Source of the DNA: Bradyrhizobium sp. OK095
Lineage (GTDB): Bacteria; Pseudomonadota; Alphaproteobacteria; Rhizobiales; Xanthobacteraceae
DNA length: 64,000 nt
Direction of reading: 5' to 3'
Assembly: GCF_900109945.1 (NCBI RefSeq)
Contig: NZ_FOBX01000011.1
Location: forward strand, 1 to 64,000
Under the pieces are notes generated by a model. The model ran no database searches. It had not been told where the DNA came from and was given only the letters and a program-made list of their open reading frames with translations. Shown here in pieces: positions 51,480 through 59,968 of this stretch. The position numbers were made by a program, and so were the translations under genes. Position 1 is the stretch's first letter, and each line of letters begins with the position of its first letter.

Positions 51480-51637
51480 CGCCGGATCATCCTGGCCTGG
51501 CTCACGGCCGTCCGCACGAGGCCCGCTGAGAGCATTTCCCTGAAACAAAGCAGCGTCCCGCAAGGCTGCGGGACGCGCTTTGGAAGCATGACTTTACACC
51601 ACATCACGACGGGGGACTTCAAACGATTGCGTCGTGC

Positions 51638-52312
51638 TTACTTCGATGCGGTGGTCTTGTTTTCCATGTTGACGACCTGCACGCGGCGATTGACCTCCGC
51701 CATCGGCTGGCTCGGATCCTTCAGCTTGCTCTTGCCGTAGCCGACGGTGACGAGATCGGTTGCCGTGATGCTGTACTTCTCGACCAAATAGCGCTTGATC
51801 GAATCCGCGCGGCGCTCCGACAGGTCCTGATTGTAGCCTTCGCCGCCGGCGGCGTCAGTGTGGCCGGCGACCACGAAGGTCGAGCCCTTCAGGTCGGGAC
51901 TGGTCAGCGCCCGGCCGAGCGCCTGGACCGAGGCAACCGACTTGTTGCTGATGTTGGCCGAGTTGTAGTCGAAGGTGATCTCGAGATCGATGTTCGGCTT
52001 GTCCTTGGCGACGGAAGCGATCTCCTCGCGCTCGGTCGACGACAGCGACCGGGTCGAGCGGCCGCGCACGGACTGGATCAGCTTGGTCTCGGCCGCGCTT
52101 GGGGCGGGATCGGCCTGAGGGGCGGCGACCGAGAGGCCGCGGGTCAGCGGCTTCTTCGGCGCCGGCGCCAGCGCGCGGACGATCTCGTCCTCGGTGACGT
52201 TCTTGCTGTTGCCGTCATCGCCGGCGAATGCGGGCGGGATCGTCAGCGACAGAGCGGCGCTGACGGTGATGATGGACAGGATCGCGGTAAATCCTTTTGC
52301 AGCCAATCTCAT
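51638..52312 (-). CDS. OmpA-family peptidoglycan-associated protein
   Basis: A 224-residue exported protein (signal peptide RLAAKGFTAILSIITVSAALSLTIPPAFA). The OmpA-like domain covers about residues 95-220: I-T-F-D-Y-N-S-A-N-I, G-H-T-D-A-A-G-G-E-G-Y-N-Q-D-L-S-E-R-R-A-D-S-I-K-R, and N-R-R-V-Q-V. No lipobox Cys, so it is not a lipoprotein. ATG 52312 has AGGAGGG seven bases upstream. Same strand and close to the second caspase-like gene, but with a gap of 146 bp. Confidence 0.88.
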   Translation of the reverse strand: MRLAAKGFTAILSIITVSAALSLTIPPAFAGDDGNSKNVTEDEIVRALAPAPKKPLTRGLSVAAPQADPAPSAAETKLIQSVRGRSTRSLSSTEREEIASVAKDKPNIDLEITFDYNSANISNKSVASVQALGRALTSPDLKGSTFVVAGHTDAAGGEGYNQDLSERRADSIKRYLVEKYSITATDLVTVGYGKSKLKDPSQPMAEVNRRVQVVNMENKTTASK

Positions 52313-52458
52313 TGCCAGTCCCTCCTGTGCAGCTAACCTGCTTGGTTCCAAAAATCCTGCAATAGGCCCCCCGGAAAGGCCGCCTGCGGCATCCGTTCAT
52401 TAGTCTGTCTCGGGCGGCCGAGGGTTCGAGGCGCCTGTGGCCTCAACTCAAAAAAATA

Positions 52459-53952
52459 CTAGCGTACTCCGTAGCTTGCGAATTCCTGAACGATGTTCGG
52501 GTCCATCGCCTTGGCATTGGCGATGTCCAGTGCCCCTTCCGGGGCGGAGCCGTTACGCTGCTTGGCGATTCCCCGTCCATAGAGCGAAGAGGTCAGGCGC
52601 GGGTTGATCCGCAAGGCCGCGTCGAAATCGGAGATCGCGTTCTTGACCGCGCCCGATTTCAGATTGACGAGCCCGCGGCTATCCAGCGCATCGACGAAGT
52701 TCGGGCGCAGCCGCAGCGCCTCGTTGCAATCCTTCAGCGCGCCCTGGAGGTCGCCGATCACGGTGCGGGTCCAGCAGCGGTTGTTGAGCGCCTCGACGTC
52801 CTTCGAATTGATCCGGAGCGTTTCGTCGAAATCCTTGATCGCAAGGTTATAGGCACCCTTGCTGGCATAGACCTGGCCGCGCCGGTACAGCGCGTTCACG
52901 TCATCAGGATTGGCCGCGATCTTGGCCGTCAGGCCCTTGATGGTGGGGTCTTCCGCCAGCACGCCCGGGTTCGGCCCGCTATCCATGCTCGGCGCGGGGG
53001 GGGGCTCGGCCGGTTTCACCGGCGGCGGCAAGGCGGCCTCGACCTGCGGCTTCGGCGCCGGGGGAGGTGCGGGAGCTGCAACCGTATCGGCCGGCTTCGA
53101 CGGCTGAGGCGGTGATGGTGGTGCCGGCGGCGGGTTGTTGGCGACGACCGGCGGCGGCGCGGGAGGCGGCGGTGCCGCCGCTGAAGGGCGCGACCCGGCG
53201 GCACCCGGAATGAACGAGAAATCTTCGGCCAATGAAGAGGATATCCACGGCACCTGCTCGCCGCGCGAGGCGCGGGTGACGCCCATCTTGGTGCGGTTCA
53301 GCGTCTCCTCGGCCATCAGGTCGGGGACGCGGATCTCCTTGAGCAGCTCCTGGACGAACAGGCTGTGCTCGCCGCCGGCATCCGACACCACCGAGGCCAG
53401 CGCTGCCGAATACATCACCAGCGTGCCGTTCGGCGCGATGACGGGCGTCAGGCCGGCCGAGAAGCTGCGGAACCGGCGCTCGAACGGGTTGCGCCTGGAC
53501 GCGTCGATCAGCGCGATCTTGACGCCGGCGCCGCGGGTGTTGAGCTCGCCGAGAACGGTCTCGAGGCTGATGCCGTCGCGGCGCACGTCGGATTCGGTCC
53601 AGATCTGGGCGTCGACCGGCAGCAGATAGCTCTGGCGCGCCGACTGGATGCCGAAGCCGCTGAAGAATACCAGCGCCACCGACCCCGGCTTGATCTTGCC
53701 GTAGAGCTTGTCGAAGGCGCGGCGCATGCCGTCGCCGGTCAGGTTCTCGTTGATCTCGACCGAAAAGCCGTCGCGCTTGAGCTCGTCGGCGACGTCGCGC
53801 GCGTCATTGAGCGGTTCCTTCAGCGGGGCGTCCGCATCCGGATATTTGGCGTTGCCGATGACAAGCGCGTAGCGGTCGCCGGCGGCCAGGGATGGCGTGG
53901 CCGGGACGAGCGAAACGAGCAAGGGCAGAAGAAAAAGGAAGCGAATTTTCAT
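52459..53952 (-). CDS. Exported caspase-like protein with substituted dyad and TPR repeats
   Basis: A 497-residue protein: signal peptide (FLFLLPLLVSLVPATPSLA), a caspase p20-like domain (about 22-245), a long Pro/Ala-rich linker (about 255-340) and three to four TPRs (about 345-480, with A-L-Y-R-R-G-Q-V-Y-A-S-K-G-A-Y-N-L-A and A-L-N-N-R-C-W-T-R). The catalytic His position is Phe in FFSGFGIQ and the Cys position is Ser in LIDASRRNPFERR. Everything else of the fold, including LPVDAQIW and G-V-T-R-A-S, is kept. It is the longer paralogue of the gene at 24718-25566. Probable role: scaffold or sensor in the periplasm rather than a protease. Confidence 0.87.
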   Translation of the reverse strand: MKIRFLFLLPLLVSLVPATPSLAAGDRYALVIGNAKYPDADAPLKEPLNDARDVADELKRDGFSVEINENLTGDGMRRAFDKLYGKIKPGSVALVFFSGFGIQSARQSYLLPVDAQIWTESDVRRDGISLETVLGELNTRGAGVKIALIDASRRNPFERRFRSFSAGLTPVIAPNGTLVMYSAALASVVSDAGGEHSLFVQELLKEIRVPDLMAEETLNRTKMGVTRASRGEQVPWISSSLAEDFSFIPGAAGSRPSAAAPPPPAPPPVVANNPPPAPPSPPQPSKPADTVAAPAPPPAPKPQVEAALPPPVKPAEPPPAPSMDSGPNPGVLAEDPTIKGLTAKIAANPDDVNALYRRGQVYASKGAYNLAIKDFDETLRINSKDVEALNNRCWTRTVIGDLQGALKDCNEALRLRPNFVDALDSRGLVNLKSGAVKNAISDFDAALRINPRLTSSLYGRGIAKQRNGSAPEGALDIANAKAMDPNIVQEFASYGVR

Positions 53953-54322
53953 AATGAGCGCGGTCCAGCCAAAAAGGCGCCGTTACCAGCTTGCGCCGCG
54001 GCGACCTTAACTTACGCAATGTGCATTATCAAACCGGGGAAGGGAGGCGTCAACCGCTTGGAGTTCAGGCGTTATCGCGACAATTGACCGCGATGCATGG
54101 GCGCGCTGCGAGGGGAATAAACGGACTGTCACGGTTGAACTCGATACGATCTGGTTGGGTCTTGCGGGTGCCATGTTAATGCAGCGAGGGAGGCGATAGT
54201 GTGATTGGTCTCACATTGCAGGCCTGCCTCTGTCGCAGTGCGCGGCGTTTGACCTTTCCGGCGGACAATGGCTTGGTGCGCGCGATCGTCCCGCAAGATC
54301 CAACTCAGAAAAAGCAAGAACC
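53953..54322. other. 370-bp control region between divergent genes
   Basis: No gene seen. It carries the perfect Crp-type site at 54200-54215 and should hold promoters for the caspase-TPR gene (minus) and the MBL hydrolase gene (plus). TTGACC near 54249 could be a -35 box for the plus strand. Confidence 0.5.
54200..54215. promoter_or_regulatory. Perfect Crp-type consensus site
   Basis: TGTGA-TTGGTC-TCACA matches the E. coli-type Crp consensus at all ten positions. It is 108 bp upstream of the MBL gene start and 248 bp upstream of the caspase-TPR gene start. Confidence 0.6.
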
Positions 54323-55129
54323 ATGGGAAACGCCTACGAAATCTACGCCCTGCGCTATGCGACGATGTCGCCGCGCACCCCCAGCATGAACTTCCTTCAG
54401 CCCGATCCGCATGACAGCGCGGCGCAGGACCTCGACTATTTCGTCTGGCTGATCCGCGGCGGCGGCCGGGAGATTTTGGTCGATACCGGCTTCAATGCCG
54501 AGGAGGCGAGCGCGCGGGCGCGCAAGCTGACGCTCAATCCGGTCGATGCGCTGGAGCGCTTTGGCGTCGCGGCATCGAGCATTCGCGACATTATCGTGAC
54601 ACATCTGCATTACGACCACGCCGGCAATCTCGACCGCTTCCCGAGCGCGCGCTTCCATCTCCAGGAGCGTGAGATGGCCTACGCGACGGGCCGCTGCATG
54701 TGCAACGGACTGCTGCGACATCCGTTCTCGGTCGAGCACGTCACGCAGATGGTGCGCCATGTCTATGGCGAGCGCGTCAATTTCTATTCGGGCGACGGCG
54801 AGATCGCGCCCGGCGTCACCGTGCATCGCGTCGGCGGCCATTCGGACGGATTGCAGGTGGTCAAGGTTGAGACTGCGCGAGGGCCGGTGGTGCTGGCGTC
54901 CGATGCCGCGCATTATTACGCCAATCTCCAGCGCCGGAGCCCCTTCCCGATCGTTCTCAATATCGGGGACATGGCGCAGGGCTGGGAGACGATCGAGCGT
55001 CTCGCCGGCCATCCTGACAGGTTCATTCCCGGCCACGATCCGATCGTGACGGAGATCTATCCGCGCGCCAGCGACAAGGTCGATGCCTGGGCGCTGCATT
55101 TGCCGCCGTCGCGGTCATTTGCGAAGTGA
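54323..55129 (+). CDS. MBL-fold hydrolase, AHL-lactonase-like
   Basis: A 268-residue metallo-hydrolase. The two-zinc motif is complete: HLHYDH (THLHYDHAGNLDRF), His in VGGHSDG, bridging Asp in LASDAAHYY and His in IPGHDPIV. Length and D-T-G-F-N-A and H-Y-D-H-A-G-N context match the AiiA/AttM-type N-acyl-homoserine lactonase branch, which opens lactone signals. A plain housekeeping lactone hydrolase is the alternative. It converges with the MarR gene, whose stop is adjacent. Confidence 0.85.
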   Translation: MGNAYEIYALRYATMSPRTPSMNFLQPDPHDSAAQDLDYFVWLIRGGGREILVDTGFNAEEASARARKLTLNPVDALERFGVAASSIRDIIVTHLHYDHAGNLDRFPSARFHLQEREMAYATGRCMCNGLLRHPFSVEHVTQMVRHVYGERVNFYSGDGEIAPGVTVHRVGGHSDGLQVVKVETARGPVVLASDAAHYYANLQRRSPFPIVLNIGDMAQGWETIERLAGHPDRFIPGHDPIVTEIYPRASDKVDAWALHLPPSRSFAK

Positions 55130-55630
55130 TCAATACGCCTGCTTCGCATCCGCCTCTTCGCTGGTCTGGATCAAATCGAGACTCTGCTCGACCTTGCCGA
55201 GCAGGGCCGAGAGCTGTTTGCGCTCCTGCGCGGAGAGGCAGGCGAGGATTTCGTCCTCCCGCCGCAGCAATTGCGGGAACAGCTCTTCGTAGAGTGCGCG
55301 GCCTTTCTTGGTCAGCTGCAGGCGGAATTCGCGGCGGTCGGCTTCGTTCTCGACCCGCTCGATCAGCTTCTCGTGCAACAGCGTGGTCACCGCGCGGCTG
55401 ATGGTGGATTTGTGCGTGCGGGTGCATTGCGAGATGTACTGCGCGCTACAGGCATCGTTACGAAAACCGAGCGTGGCGATCACGCGCCAGGCCGGAATGT
55501 CGAGACCGTGACGCTCCTGATATTCGACCGCGAGCGCGGAGCTCACCTCCGCCGCAAGCCGGTTGAGACGGAACGGCACGAACCTGAACAAATCAAGGCG
55601 CGCCTTCGGTTGTGGCGAGGCCTCGTCCAT
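55130..55630 (-). CDS. MarR-family regulator of the homogentisate region
   Basis: A 166-residue winged-helix repressor: D-I-P-A-W-R-V-I-A-T-L, the recognition segment YISQCTRTHKSTISRAVTTLLHEKLIERV and the wing D-R-R-E-F-R-L-Q-L-T-K-K-G. It diverges from the FAD monooxygenase gene across a 20-bp near-palindrome. ATG 55630 is chosen; a TTG at 55672 with GGAG upstream is a fair alternative. MarR proteins of aromatic catabolism are usually released by the aromatic substrate or its CoA ester. Confidence 0.87.
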   Translation of the reverse strand: MDEASPQPKARLDLFRFVPFRLNRLAAEVSSALAVEYQERHGLDIPAWRVIATLGFRNDACSAQYISQCTRTHKSTISRAVTTLLHEKLIERVENEADRREFRLQLTKKGRALYEELFPQLLRREDEILACLSAQERKQLSALLGKVEQSLDLIQTSEEADAKQAY

Positions 55631-55693
55631 CTCTCGTCGCTTCAGCGCCGCATCGCTGGATGTCCTCGCCAAGGCTTGCGCTCCGAATTCCAG

Positions 55694-55722
55694 TTGACGG
55701 CCGGCCGGCTCCGGTCCAAAAT
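55694..55722 (+). promoter_or_regulatory. Possible sigma-70 type promoter of the homogentisate operon
   Basis: TTGACG (55694-55699), 17-bp spacer, CAAAAT (55717-55722). The near-palindrome starting at 55721 overlaps the -10 box, as expected for repression. Transcript start is not known. Confidence 0.45.
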
Positions 55723-55740
55723 AGTTGCACGTGAGACTAT
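55721..55740. promoter_or_regulatory. Probable MarR operator
   Basis: ATAGTTGCACGTGAGACTAT pairs with its reverse complement at sixteen of twenty positions around a CACGTG centre. The ATAGTTGCA half is like known MarR-type sites. It lies 42 bp before the FAD monooxygenase start. Confidence 0.65.
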
Positions 55741-55782
55741 CTAGCAGATCAGTCCTCTTCTGACCAGAGCCGAGGTTAGTGT

Positions 55783-57399
55783 ATGGCGCCGGCCAATACG
55801 CATCAGGCCAAATCCCAATTCGGCTATCGCCGCCACCCCGACCAGGATCGTCCCGGCCAAGGCGCGGCTGAGCATCCGGTTGTGGTCGTCGGCGCGGGCC
55901 CGGTCGGGCTGTCGCTGGCGATTGATCTCGCCCAGCGCGGTCAGCGCGTCGTCCTTCTGGATGATGCCGACCGTATCGGCGAAGGCTCCCGCGCGATCTG
56001 CTTCTCGAAGCGGTCGCTGGAATATTGGGACCGGCTTGGCGTTGCCGACCGCATGGTCGACAAGGGCGTGGTGTGGAGCGTCGGCCGCATTTTTCACGGC
56101 GAGTCGCAGCTCTACCAGTTCAACCTGCTGCCGGAGGACGGCCACAAGCGCCCCGCTTTCATCAATCTCCAGCAATATTACGCCGAGGCCTATCTGGTCG
56201 ATCGCATCAGCGATCTGCCTGCGATCGACCTGCGCTGGAGCAACAAGGTGACGGCGCTGGAGCAACGCAACGATTCCGTTGCGCTGACGATCGAGACGCC
56301 CGAGGGCGCCTATCGGCTGCACGCGCAATATGTCGTCGCCTGCGACGGCGCGCGCTCCTCGCTGCGGCAGATGGTCGGCGCCGACTTCGCGGGACAGGTG
56401 TTCGAAGACCAGTTCCTGATCGCCGACGTCAAGATGACCGCGGAATTTCCGACCGAGCGCTGGTTCTGGTTCGATCCGCCGTTTCATGCGGGACGTTCGG
56501 CGCTGCTGCACCGGCAGCCCGACGACGTCTGGCGCATCGATCTCCAGCTCAACCGCTACGCCGATCCCACGGTCGAAAAGAAACCCGAGAATGTGCGGCC
56601 GCGGATCGCGCGAATGCTTGGCCACGACAAGTTCGAGTTCGAGTGGATCTCGCTCTACAAATTCCAGTGCCGGCGAATGGACCGCTTCCTCCATGGCCGC
56701 GTGATTTTTGCCGGCGACTCCGCGCATCAGGTCTCGCCCTTTGGCGCGCGCGGTGCCAATTCCGGGCTTGAGGACGCGGAGAACCTGTCGTGGAAGCTCG
56801 ACCGCGTGCTGCGTGGCACCTCGCCCGCGAGCCTGCTCGAGAGCTACCATGTCGAGCGCAGCCTGGCTGCCGACGAGAATATTCGCGAGTCCACCCGCTC
56901 GACCGATTTCATGGCGCCGAACTCGCATCAGGAAGCGCGGCTGCGCAAGGCGGTGCTGTCGCTGGCCAAGGAGACGGAGTTCGGCAAGCGCATGGTCAAT
57001 GGCGGCCGGCTGTCGGTGCCGTGCAGCTACGAGACGCCGCTGTCGTCGCGCGATGCGGATGTGTGGGACGCTGGCCCGCGGCCCGGATGTTCCATGCTCG
57101 ATGCGCCTATTGGCGAGCATGCTTATCTGACGGATGAATTCCGCAGGGACGGAGCGGGCTTCACCTTGCTGTCGTTCAGCAATGGCGCGGCGATCGGCGC
57201 ACCAGATGGCGTGAAAAATATCCGCATCGGTGGCGAAGAGGGGCTTGCCGATCCCTCAGGCCTTGTCGCAAGGCGCTACGGCGCCGAGCCGGGGGCGGCC
57301 TATCTGATCAGGCCCGATGGCTACGTTGCGGCGCGCTTCCGTCACCCGACGCGCGAGGCGATCGCGGCGGCACTGTCGCGCGCAGCCGGCCTGAATTGA
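55783..57399 (+). CDS. FAD-dependent aromatic monooxygenase
   Basis: A 538-residue flavoprotein of the p-hydroxybenzoate hydroxylase fold. GXGXXG is VVVVGAGPVGLSLAI, the D-G motif is VACDGARSSLR, and the G-D motif is VIFAGDSAHQVSPFGARG with N-S-G-L-E-D-A-E-N-L. The long C-terminal thioredoxin-like part after residue 400 is that of MhpA/OdpA-like phenol monooxygenases. First gene of an operon ending in hmgA and fumarylacetoacetase genes; a ring hydroxylation that yields homogentisate, for example of 3-hydroxyphenylacetate, is the natural guess. Unproven from sequence. Confidence 0.85.
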   Translation: MAPANTHQAKSQFGYRRHPDQDRPGQGAAEHPVVVVGAGPVGLSLAIDLAQRGQRVVLLDDADRIGEGSRAICFSKRSLEYWDRLGVADRMVDKGVVWSVGRIFHGESQLYQFNLLPEDGHKRPAFINLQQYYAEAYLVDRISDLPAIDLRWSNKVTALEQRNDSVALTIETPEGAYRLHAQYVVACDGARSSLRQMVGADFAGQVFEDQFLIADVKMTAEFPTERWFWFDPPFHAGRSALLHRQPDDVWRIDLQLNRYADPTVEKKPENVRPRIARMLGHDKFEFEWISLYKFQCRRMDRFLHGRVIFAGDSAHQVSPFGARGANSGLEDAENLSWKLDRVLRGTSPASLLESYHVERSLAADENIRESTRSTDFMAPNSHQEARLRKAVLSLAKETEFGKRMVNGGRLSVPCSYETPLSSRDADVWDAGPRPGCSMLDAPIGEHAYLTDEFRRDGAGFTLLSFSNGAAIGAPDGVKNIRIGGEEGLADPSGLVARRYGAEPGAAYLIRPDGYVAARFRHPTREAIAAALSRAAGLN

Positions 57400-57407
57400 G
57401 GTTTGAT

Positions 57408-57632
57408 ATGCCGCTTTCCACCAGCTCCAACTTCGCGCGGCCCGATGATGCCTTTCGCGCCATCGTCGAAGCGCATCGCGGCCTTACCGACGAGCAGAGC
57501 GCCGATTTCGATGCGGCGCTGGTGCTGATCCTCGCCAACCATATCGGCGATATCGACGTGCTGCGGGAAGCGCTCGTGCTGGCGAAGCGCCGCATGATCG
57601 ACGGCCAGCAGCAACAACAGCAACAACAATGA
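57408..57632 (+). CDS. DUF2783 small protein with polyglutamine tail
   Basis: A 74-residue helical protein with two charged helices (F-R-A-I-V-E-A-H-R-G-L-T-D-E-Q-S-A-D-F-D-A-A-L, then L-I-L-A-N-H-I-G-D-I-D-V-L-R-E-A-L). It matches the DUF2783 family, found next to hydroxylases and MBL proteins in alphaproteobacterial aromatic clusters. It ends in eight consecutive glutamines encoded by mixed CAG and CAA codons. Nine bases after the monooxygenase stop, so co-expressed. Role unknown, perhaps a small partner of the neighbouring enzymes. Confidence 0.75.
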   Translation: MPLSTSSNFARPDDAFRAIVEAHRGLTDEQSADFDAALVLILANHIGDIDVLREALVLAKRRMIDGQQQQQQQQ

Positions 57633-57654
57633 CCCAAGACTTAAGGATGAACTG

Positions 57655-58617
57655 ATGGCGAAGAACTTCGCGTCCACCGGCGATCTCTCCGAGAAGAAAA
57701 TCACCTTCTCCGAGATCGGTACCGATCTCTATGCCTTCACCGCCGAGGGCGATCCGAACACCGCGATCATCGTCGGCGACGACGGCTGTCTGGTGTTCGA
57801 CGCGCAATCGACGCCGGCGATGGCCAACAAGGTGATCGAGCGCGTCAAAGCCGTCACCGACAAGCCGATCAAATATGTCGTGCTGTCGCATTATCACGCC
57901 GTGCGCGTGCTCGGTGCGTCGGCTTATAAGGCGCAGGGCATCGTCGCCTCGCAGGAGACCTATCGGCTGATCGAGGAGCGCGGCCAGCAGGATTGGGATT
58001 CCGAGTACGGCCGCTTTCCGCGCCTGTTCCAGGATGCGCAAAGCATTCCCGGGTTGACATGGCCGACGCTGACTTTTGAAGGCGAGATGTCGATCTATCT
58101 CGGCAAACGCGAAGTGCGGCTGATGCAGCTCGGCGCCGGCCACACCTCCGGCGACATCGTCGCCTGGGTGCCGGATGCCGAAGTCATGTTCTCCGGCGAT
58201 CTCATCGAATATCACTCGGCCTGCTATTGCGGCGATGCGCATCTGCGGGAATGGCCGCTGACGCTGAACGAGATCCGCAACTTCAATCCCAAGGCGATTG
58301 CGCCGGGCCGCGGCGATGCGCTGAAGGGCACAGCCACCGTGCGCGAAGCCATCGCAATGACGCGCGACTTCGTGACCTCGCTCTATGGCGCGGCAGAGAT
58401 CTCGGTCGCCAAGGGACGCACGCTGAGGGAATCGATGGCGGCAACGCGCGAAGTGATGGATCCGAAATTCCACAGCTTTGCGATCTACGAGCACTGCCTG
58501 CCGTTCAACGTGTCGCGCGCCTATGACGAGGCATCTGGGATCGACGATCCCGTGATCTGGACCGACAAGCGCGACCAGGAAATGTGGGCGAACTTGCAAG
58601 GAGGAGGAGTGTCATGA
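57655..58617 (+). CDS. MBL-fold protein with only one zinc site left
   Basis: A 320-residue metallo-beta-lactamase-fold protein. The first motif reads SHYHAVRV instead of H-x-H-x-D-H, so Asp and His of the second zinc site are replaced by Val and Arg. The third His is kept in GAGHTSGD, the Asp in FSGDLIEY is kept, but the last His is Arg in APGRGDAL. So ligands of one zinc site (H, H, H) remain while the second site is lost. A Cys pair C-Y-C follows the second Asp. The gene overlaps hmgA by four bases (ATGA) and is therefore tied to homogentisate breakdown. Confidence 0.82.
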   Translation: MAKNFASTGDLSEKKITFSEIGTDLYAFTAEGDPNTAIIVGDDGCLVFDAQSTPAMANKVIERVKAVTDKPIKYVVLSHYHAVRVLGASAYKAQGIVASQETYRLIEERGQQDWDSEYGRFPRLFQDAQSIPGLTWPTLTFEGEMSIYLGKREVRLMQLGAGHTSGDIVAWVPDAEVMFSGDLIEYHSACYCGDAHLREWPLTLNEIRNFNPKAIAPGRGDALKGTATVREAIAMTRDFVTSLYGAAEISVAKGRTLRESMAATREVMDPKFHSFAIYEHCLPFNVSRAYDEASGIDDPVIWTDKRDQEMWANLQGGGVS

Positions 58618-59960
58618 ACATCAATACCTCGCCTGATCAGATCATCCGCAGTTCGGTGCAGGTGACGCCGGGCTACATGTCCGGCTTCGGCAACAGTTTT
58701 GAGACGGAGGCGCTGCCGGGCGCGCTGCCGATCGGGCGCAACTCGCCGCAACGCTGCGCCTACGGCCTCTATGCCGAGCAGCTCTCCGGCTCGCCGTTCA
58801 CTGCACCGCGCGGCACCAACGAGCGCTCGTGGCTGTATCGCATCCGCCCGTCGGTGAAGCATTCCGGCCGCTTCGAGAAGGCCGATGGCGGCTTGTGGCG
58901 CTCGGCGCCCTGCCACGAATACGATCTCCCCATAGCGCAATTGCGCTGGGACCCGGCGCCGATCCCGAAGGAGGACACGACCTTCCTCCAGGGCGTGCAG
59001 ACCATGACGACCGCCGGTGACGTCAACACGCAGGCCGGCATGGCTGCGCATGTCTACCTCATCACCAAATCGATGGTGGATCAGCATTTCTACAATGCCG
59101 ACGGCGAGCTGATGTTCGTGCTTCAGCAGGGCGTCTTGCGCGTTGTCACCGAGTTCGGTCGCATCGACGCCGAGCCCGGCGAGATCGTGGTGATCCCGCG
59201 CGGCGTCAAATTCCGCGTCGAGATTCCGAATGGTCCCGCGCGCGGCTATCTCTGCGAGAATTACGGCGGTGCCTTCACGCTGCCGGAGCGCGGTCCGATT
59301 GGCGCGAACTGCCTTGCCAATGCGCGCGACTTTCTGACGCCGGTTGCGCATTACGAGGACAAGGACACGCCGACGGAGCTGTTCGTGAAATGGGGCGGTG
59401 CACTGTTCAAGACCACGCTGCCGCATTCGCCGATCGACGTCGTCGCCTGGCACGGCAATTACGCGCCCTACAAATACGATCTGCGGACGTTCTCGCCGGT
59501 CGGTGCGATTGGCTTCGACCATCCCGATCCCTCGATCTTCACCGTGCTGACCTCGCCGTCGGAGACCGCGGGCACGGCGAACATCGATTTCGTGATCTTC
59601 CCCGAGCGCTGGATGGTCGCCGACAACACCTTCCGTCCGCCCTGGTATCACATGAACATCATGAGCGAGTTCATGGGCCTGATCTACGGCGTCTACGACG
59701 CCAAGCCGCAGGGCTTCGTCCCGGGCGGCGTCTCGCTGCACAATTGCATGCTGCCGCACGGCCCCGACCGCGACGCCTTCGAGCACGCCAGCAACGGCGA
59801 ATTGAAACCGGTGAAGTTGACCGGCACCATGGCCTTCATGTTCGAGACCCGCTACCCGCAGCGCGTGACAGCCCATGCCGCAAACGCCTCCACGCTGCAG
59901 GACGATTACGCGGATTGTTGGAAGGGACTGGAGAAGCGGTTCGATCCGAACCGGCCGTAA
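58614..59960 (+). CDS. hmgA: Homogentisate 1,2-dioxygenase
   Basis: A 448-residue non-haem iron dioxygenase that opens homogentisate to maleylacetoacetate. M-S-G-F-G-N-S-F-E-T-E-A-L-P-G-A-L-P near the start is the family signature. Iron ligands are the His residues in PPWYHMNIMSEFMG with the following Glu, and the later His in LHNCMLPHGPD. Full length for the family. ATG 58614 overlaps the upstream stop. Next gene codes for fumarylacetoacetase, with a repeat between them; a maleylacetoacetate isomerase gene is not seen here. Confidence 0.95.
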   Translation: MNINTSPDQIIRSSVQVTPGYMSGFGNSFETEALPGALPIGRNSPQRCAYGLYAEQLSGSPFTAPRGTNERSWLYRIRPSVKHSGRFEKADGGLWRSAPCHEYDLPIAQLRWDPAPIPKEDTTFLQGVQTMTTAGDVNTQAGMAAHVYLITKSMVDQHFYNADGELMFVLQQGVLRVVTEFGRIDAEPGEIVVIPRGVKFRVEIPNGPARGYLCENYGGAFTLPERGPIGANCLANARDFLTPVAHYEDKDTPTELFVKWGGALFKTTLPHSPIDVVAWHGNYAPYKYDLRTFSPVGAIGFDHPDPSIFTVLTSPSETAGTANIDFVIFPERWMVADNTFRPPWYHMNIMSEFMGLIYGVYDAKPQGFVPGGVSLHNCMLPHGPDRDAFEHASNGELKPVKLTGTMAFMFETRYPQRVTAHAANASTLQDDYADCWKGLEKRFDPNRP

Positions 59961-59968
59961 GGTTCTTT

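Noticed and set aside
54323..55129. Firm call as quorum-quenching lactonase
   Set aside because: Zinc motif is complete and branch is similar, but the substrate cannot be read from sequence; left as AHL-lactonase-like.
57655..58617. Frameshift or sequencing error as cause of the odd HYHAVR motif
   Set aside because: The frame and codon use are smooth on both sides, and other ligands of the same zinc site are lost in step (Arg for the last His).
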